Shown here: in pieces, positions 58,182 through 64,000 of the stretch
Position numbering within the stretch: the first letter of the stretch is position 1
Layout: every line of letters begins with the position of its first letter
Assembly: GCA_032622095.1 (NCBI GenBank)
Contig: CP136062.1
Span: forward strand, 13,051,710-13,115,709
Source: Siphonodentalium dalli
Taxonomy: Eukaryota; Mollusca; Scaphopoda; Gadilida; Siphonodentaliidae
DNA length: 64,000 bases
Direction of reading: 5' to 3'
Notes under the pieces: generated by a model
The model's input: the letters and a program-made list of their open reading frames with translations, nothing else
What the model was told of the DNA's origin: nothing
The model's database searches: none
Translations under genes and position numbers: made by a program

Positions 58182-58546
58182 TACAGCTGCGATTACATCG
58201 CAAGTGGAGGTAACCAAGGATATCCACATTTCGCATCTAGAATCAAACAGCGCTTGATATCAATTTATGACCAACGATTTTGATGTTAGCATGCGCAATC
58301 GAGCTACCGGTTACTTCTTGCGACGGAAATCTTTCCGCTTACGATTGTATCGTGGTCGTCTGAACGTAAACTTGTCAATTTCATGCATTATTGCATAATA
58401 TGTTTAAACATAACTTATTTAACATCTTCGACTTGCTTTAAATTTAATTTATTTTCATGAAAAGGAATAATATGGTTGTAAATATAGAAGGCAGATGACT
58501 CTTCTACCCGAGAGGTCTAGATTTCTTGGACACGGTCGTTAGACGC

Positions 58547-58660
58547 AACGTCAAGCTCGGTTAGTCTTTGGATGGTTGACTGAATGACTGGGTTGGGTTT
58601 CCGGGTGATGCCAATGTTCGGTGCAACTTACGCACTTCTCACTCTCTCGTCCTGTTACAC
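58547..58660 (+). mobile_element. 5S-rRNA-derived SINE, copy 1 (truncated)
   Basis: acgtcaagctcggttagtct / ttggatggttgac corresponds to the central part of 5S rRNA. It is followed by ggtgatgccaatgttcggtg / caacttacgcacttctcact, the same body as in copy 2. The 5' part of the 5S-like head is missing, and the internal promoter is damaged. Confidence 0.65.
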
Positions 58661-58717
58661 TGGGGGCTCGTCTGGCCATTAGAGGACTGTCATGATACAA
58701 CCTCCAGGTCTCAGCCA

Positions 58718-58870
58718 TTAGATGCTTTGTCTGATCACCGAGGTTAAGTAACGTCAAGCTCGGTTAGTCCTTGGATGGGTGACCGGCTTGGAATTATGGT
58801 GCTGCTACATTTCGGTGCGACTCCATCACTTCTTGCTCTCAGTCTCATTCTGTTACGGTAGTGTTAATTA
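58718..58870 (+). mobile_element. 5S-rRNA-derived SINE, copy 2
   Basis: tgtctgatcaccgaggttaa / gtaacgtcaagctcggttag / tccttggatgggtgaccggc / ttggaattatggtgctgcta follows the 3' two-thirds of animal 5S rRNA, including the A box, intermediate element and C box region used by TFIIIA. It continues into a non-5S body (catttcggtgcgactccatc / acttcttgctctcag) shared with copy 1. That shared body marks it as a SINE3-type element rather than a 5S gene or simple pseudogene. Confidence 0.75.
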
Positions 58871-60160
58871 TACTGTACAATCGTCATGCTAATTTGCTAT
58901 TGCTATTGTGCATGTTTTTAAATAATACTTGATTCATACATGTATCTGTTATGTAATTCAGCAAGCGAAACATTAAATTATATTTGAAATAGCAATTTTT
59001 TGCGGTCATTTGTGAAATAACCATGGCACAACTTATTTCAATTCAAGCTCGAAGTCACTGTCACTGTCAGTGACAGTGTGCGTTTTGTTTTTATTTGGTT
59101 TTGTCTGCAATATTTCGCCAGTCAGTGTCGACTTTGGCTTTAAGAAATATATTCTTAGCATGGATTTCATAAATATGTACACATTGCTTACCTCAGTTGT
59201 GTTCATAATCGTAGGTGTTGAGTTATTTAACATGTTTTCAGTGTGAATGTTGAGCGGCGAAACATGTCTGCACCGTGCACGCATTTTATGTGTGCGTACT
59301 GATACAAACTTATCAAGCAACAAACTCATATTTCTTTCGCTCGTTGTGAATAGAAATACATGATATACAAGCCATTATCAATAACATGATTGGATTGGTT
59401 CACACCATCAATGAATCAAATGGCTTAAAATAGTTAATATCTTTGGAACTATATTATGTCTCGACCCATGCCTCGTCACCCAATATTTGATTTGGGACAC
59501 ACTAAAGTTGTATGAATCTATGATTAATTCGATTTATTTAAAAGGACTCTGCGATCTATCAATCTATCGGAACTTATAGTTTTCGTTTGTCGGCTTTGCA
59601 CTTTGAGAATATTCAATCCAACTTTTATGCGGAAACACCGATAGAAAATTGAAGAAAATATCTAAACACCCAGTGGGGCCTCTAAAATCCTCTTTCGGGG
59701 CAAATATTTTTAATATTTTTATAAAATATGCAAACAAAATTTGTTCATGCAATTTGATTATTTCACTTTTTGTTAAACTTCAGTGCTCAAGATTCACAAT
59801 TTTTAATATCTTTGGCTTGTATTAAAGACATTATTTGCCCATATATAATGAAGTACATGTATAACTAACATGTGCCGACAAGAATTATTTATCAAAGTTT
59901 TCGCTCTTGGTCATTTTGATAAATTACACTAACTTCGCTGCCAAACGAGGCTGATCGAGGTGGGAATTAATCAAAACAAAATGGCGGCCGTTGCCAACAA
60001 TAGAATTTTGGACTCCGCTGACCCTGGCTGACCCTTCAGTTATGAATAAATTATCCATTTTAGATTGGGCCGAAAAAGTCGATTAGTATATATCTCATAT
60101 TCGCATACGTATACCCTGGTCGCTTCGCTTCCGCGGCTTCGCCGCGGGAGAGCGGGCGCT
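58871..60160. other. Stretch without recognisable genes
   Basis: Unique-looking. It contains an isolated perfect YY1-type word, aaaatggcggc, at about 59977-59987, and a short palindrome tcactgtcactgtcagtgac (59053-59080). Frames of 62-98 codons on the minus strand are unsupported. Confidence 0.45.
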
Positions 60161-60189
60161 ATAATATATATATTCTGAAATGTTCATCG

Positions 60190-62030
60190 CCATACATGCA
60201 ACGGCCATTGTATTGATACACCAATAACCACACACCCATTGCATTGATACACAATAACCACACACCCAATGCATTCGTACACAATAACCACACACCCATC
60301 GCATTCGTACACAATAACCACACACCCATTGTATTGATACAAAATAACCACACACCCATGCATTCGTACACAATAACCATACAGCCATTGTATTGATACA
60401 AAATAACCACACACCCATGCATTCGTACACAATAACCATACAGCCATTGTATTGATACACAATAAACAGACACCCATGCATTCGTACACAATAACCACAC
60501 ACCCATTGCATTCGTACACCAATAACCACATACCCAATCATTCGTACACAATAACCACACACCCATGCATTCGTACACAATAACCGCACGTCCATTGTAT
60601 TGATACACAATAACCACACACCCATGCATTCGTACACAATAACCACACACCCAAAGCATTCGTACACAATAACCAAACACCCATTGCATTCGTACACAAT
60701 AACCACACACCCAGGGCATTCGTACACAATAACCACACACCCAATGCATTCGTAAACAATAACCGCACACCCATGCATTCGTACACAATAACCACACACC
60801 CATTGCATTCGTACACCAATAACCACACACCCAATGCATTCGTACACAATAACCACACACCCATTCCATTCGTACACAATAACCACACATCCATTGTATT
60901 GATACACAATAACCACACACCCAACGCATTCGTACACAATAACCACACACCCAAGCATTCGTACACAATAACCACACACCCATTGCATTCGTACACAATA
61001 ACCACACATACATTGCATTGATACACAATAACCACACACCCAATGCATTCGTACACAATAACCACACACTCACTGCATTCGTACACAATAACCACACACC
61101 CAATGTATTCGTACACAATAACCACACACCCAATGCTTTCGTACACAATAACCACACACCCAATGCATTCGTACACAATAACCACACACCCATTCCATTC
61201 GTACACAATAACCACACATCCATTGTATTGATACACAATAACCACACACCCAACGCATTCGTACACAATAACCACACACCCAAGCATTCGTACACAATAA
61301 CCACACTCCCATTGCATTCGTACACAATAACCACACATACATTGCATTGATTCACAATAATCACACACCCAATGCATTCGTACACAATAACCACACACCC
61401 AAAGCATTCGTACACAATAACCACACACCCAATGTATTCGTACACAATAACCACACACCCAATGTATTCGTACACAATAACCACACACCCAATGCATTCG
61501 TACACAATAACCACACACCCATTCCATTCGTACACAATAACCACACACCCATTGCATTGATACACAATAACCACACACCCAAAGCATTCGTACACAATAA
61601 CCACACACCCAATTCATTCGTACACAATAACCACACACCAAATGCATTCGTACACAATAACCACGCACCCATCGCATTGGTACTCAATAACCACACATCC
61701 ATTGTATTGATACACAATAACCACACACCCAAAGCATTCGTACACAATAACCACACACCCATTGCATTGATACACAATAACCACACACCCAAAGCATTCG
61801 TACACAATAACCACACACCCATGCATTCGTACACATTAACCACACACCCAACGCATTCGTACACAATAACCACACACCAAATGCATTCGTACACAATAAC
61901 CACACACCCAATGCATTCATACACAATAACCACACGCCGTTGCATTCGTAACCACACATCCATTGTATTGATACACAATAACCACACACCCAATGCATTC
62001 GTAGACAATAACCACACACACATTGCCATA
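60190..62030. repeat. 30-bp minisatellite, about 62 units, with ~330-bp higher-order repeats
   Basis: Units acacaataaccacacaccca / ttgcattcgt or ttgtattgat, with 28-bp versions lacking two bases. A recognisable run of unit variants (attccattcgt, catccattgtattgat, caacgcattcgt, caagcattcgt, catacattgcattgat) occurs at 60850-61025 and again at 61185-61350, so multi-unit blocks were duplicated. All reading frames on both strands remain open for hundreds of codons because the unit has no stops. The 481-, 379-, 324- and 252-codon frames are therefore not genes. Confidence 0.97.
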
Positions 62031-62439
62031 GAAGTGACGAACGCTTTGATGGTTGACACGTATCTAATTGCTATTACAATAGGTGTGAAATTGCATGCCG
62101 AATAATTATCAGGCCAATAAGCTTTCGATCTTCGTTACATGGTTCAAGTACGGAAATAGTACGTTTCTAATCACACTTAGTCCACCGGAGTACGCAAATA
62201 CCTGTTCTAATTTCTATTCAAATATAGGTCTGAAAAGTGCATGAAATTGCATGCAGGATAATAATGCGGTCAAAATTGTTGATTTCATTACATGGTTCAA
62301 GTACGCAATTATCGAGTATATTTTAATCACAATTAGTCCGTCACCTACGACAGGGCCCGATATACTTGCCAGTATATACCATAAGAGGGCGCGATGATGA
62401 TCTGAGAATGGTAAATCTCTCATTATATCAACTGATGAT

Positions 62440-62815
62440 ATGGTCTCTCATGAGGGTTAATTACATACATGTAGAGTCACATGAGGTTTAATTGAAATAT
62501 TTGTCACACCATGGATTGTTAATTAAAATATGGTCACATGAGGGTAAATTAAAATATGGTCACATGAGGGTAAATTAAAATATGGTCCCATGAGGGTAAA
62601 TTAAAATATGGTCACATGAGGGTAAATTAAAATATGGTCACATGAGGGTAAATTAAAATATGGTCACACGAGGGTAAATTAAAATATGGTTTCATGAGGG
62701 TAAATTAAAATATGGTCACATGATGGTTAAATAACATTGTTCAATGAGGGTTAATACAAAATATGGTTCAATGAAGGTTAATACAAATTATGGTCCCACG
62801 ATGGTTAATTCAAAT
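62440..62815. repeat. 26-bp repeat atatggtcacatgagggtaa, about 13 units
   Basis: Units tggtcacatgagggtaaatt / aaaata, becoming irregular after 62720. Related units lie at 43730-44010 inside the GCNT intron. Confidence 0.9.
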
Positions 62816-62819
62816 GGTC

Positions 62820-63502
62820 CATGATTATTAATTATAACATGGTCCCATGGGGGTTAATACAAATATGGAGCCATGGGGTTAATTGAAATATGGTCCATTG
62901 AATGTCAATTACAATCTGGTAACATGGGGGTTAAAGTTAAAACATGGTCCCATTACTAGGGTTAATTAAAATAAAAATATGGTGTTATCAGTGTTGATTA
63001 ACTAGGGTCCCATGTGGTTAAATAAAATATAGTCCCATGAGGGACATTCAAAATATGGTCCAATGAGGACTAATTAAAATATCCCCCCCATGAGGATCAA
63101 TTAAAACATGGATTTAGGAGGGTTAATTTCTTAACATTGTTCAAATCATATATCATTATGATATATGCTGCGTACACAGACATAAAACGATGGTTAGAAT
63201 AAGACCACGTTGTTTGTTAAACACCCTTTCGTAATAACATATCTATTCATAGTTCAGATATATTCCAGATACAACGTAATAAAGAACAAAATTTAGAGAC
63301 CGAGACTAAAGTTCACTAAACGTCAATATCTACAAACAGCACGAAGGAGTAACGTGTGAATTGGTTAATAGATACAATCCCAATTCATTTATAATATAAC
63401 ATGCCGATATTTATAGCGTATAAATACATGAAAAAGTTCACTAAACGATGTTAAATAACATGTTAAACACTGATATAATCAAACAGCTAAAAGGGTTCAT
63501 GT
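62820..63502. repeat. Second copy of the GCNT-intron block 43697-44393
   Basis: Starting gattattaattataacatg and ending caaacagctaaaagggttca, this matches 43697-44393 almost base for base in the same orientation. Shared stretches include aatctggtaacatgggggtt, atatgctgcgtacacagaca, ataagaccacgttgtttgtt and acagcacgaaggagtaacgt. The two copies are about 19 kb apart. The 60-bp terminal repeat that bounds the intronic copy is not seen here. Confidence 0.93.
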
Positions 63503-64000
63503 GTGATTTAAATTTATTATACCATCCTCAAATCCCCATACAATATAATAGTAGATAGCATTCCTATTCACGTCACGTGAAAATAACAAAGCAGGTTAAA
63601 CAACAATAGAAACACAGCGCGCATTGTGGTAAGGGTTAACACGGTAATTCCCGTTCCAAGTCGTCTCCCACTTCTCATCGCGGCTAATGAACCATAAAGC
63701 ATGTCGACATACCCGCCATTCTAACCGCAAAGGATTTAAGCGATACGTAAATATACATCGCGATGAGACGCTATCTCTATTAGACCACAACAATACGTAT
63801 TGTCAAACTTAGTTACATAGTTCGAGTACGAAGTACGAACATACCAACTACCGTTCTAATCATATCGTTCGGGTACGAAAATATTCAAGTACTTTTTTAT
63901 TCATATTTCACACACTCCCATACCCTAAATTGACATGTAAAAAATACAATTACAGAAAACACCCATATATGGCGTAATGTTCTACTACTGATCATCTTCT
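63503..64000. other. Stretch without recognisable features
   Basis: A 65-codon minus-strand frame (63596-63793) has no recognisable domain. Words gttcgagtacgaa/gttcgggtacgaa recur three times near 63816-63875 and resemble ggttcaagtacgg at 62142 and 62292. Confidence 0.45.

Larger units (their letters stand above)
57075..58365. mobile_element. GTTCAG-ended MITE, copy interrupted by a hAT relic
   Basis: Ends gttcagacgaccacgataca and tgtatcgtggtcgtctgaac are exact complements. Interior blocks match copy 1 at 20608-20969. About 334 bp belongs to the MITE; the other 963 bp (57219-58181) is an inserted hAT-type element located where copy 1 reads catgactgcgattac. Confidence 0.82.

Noticed and set aside
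58718-58810. A functional 5S rRNA gene
   Set aside because: The 5' third does not match 5S rRNA, the sequence has several substitutions, and it continues into a body shared with the neighbouring copy.
60095-62105. Very long minus- and plus-strand open frames (up to 481 codons) with Cys-rich ten-residue repeats
   Set aside because: They lie wholly in a 30-bp array without stop codons. Several overlapping frames on both strands are open at once, and none has a signal peptide or a non-repeat domain.

Overview
The window reads as intergenic and intronic DNA of an animal nuclear genome. It is AT-rich, has no bacterial gene organisation, and contains one spliced vertebrate/invertebrate-type Golgi glycosyltransferase gene fragment, a decayed non-LTR retrotransposon, many short inverted-repeat (MITE-like) transposons, SINE-like elements and about two dozen tandem arrays. 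The style of the repeats (5S-rRNA-headed SINE, dispersed hairpins, very many minisatellites) suggests a marine invertebrate, perhaps a mollusc or other lophotrochozoan. That placement is an inference, not something a marker gene proves.

Layout. 1-9.7 kb: a 68-bp satellite that runs off the left edge, a ~140-bp repeat with AAAATGGCCGCC cores, a 40-bp array, palindromic Tc1/mariner-like MITEs, the first members of a ~75-bp hairpin module family, and a 33-bp array. 10-16 kb: a 46-bp array, then a non-LTR retrotransposon relic (ORF1 C-terminus, endonuclease, reverse transcriptase, C-terminal region) broken by frameshifts and stops. 16-26 kb: a MITE with an internal minisatellite, a diverged ~130-bp repeat field, a GTTCAG-ended MITE, a 63-bp array and a TTAA-flanked MITE. 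26-37 kb: arrays of 82, 42, ~119, 38, 20, 58, 34, 18 and 40 bp, with a 791-bp TAA-flanked transposon inserted into the 38-bp array and a second TTAA-flanked MITE. 37-41 kb: a foldback element whose ends are inverted tandem arrays, then 79-bp and 38-bp arrays. 41.8-45.8 kb: two exons of a core-2-type beta-1,6-N-acetylglucosaminyltransferase (GCNT family); the intron between them holds repeated copies of the 3' splice site plus the start of the second exon. 46-60 kb: several long-TIR MITEs, a tRNA-headed SINE, two nested transposon insertions (one a hAT relic that still shows a BED zinc finger), arrays carrying AAGATGGC/GCCATGTT motifs and a 5S-derived SINE pair. 60-64 kb: a 30-bp array, a 26-bp array and a second copy of a block that also lies inside the GCNT intron.

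The only likely functional protein-coding sequence is the GCNT fragment. The retrotransposon and hAT pieces are dead. Nearly all long open frames lie in tandem arrays and are open because the repeat unit contains no stop. The best candidates for something undescribed are the array of duplicated splice acceptors and exon starts in the GCNT intron, and the hairpin modules shared by different MITE families.
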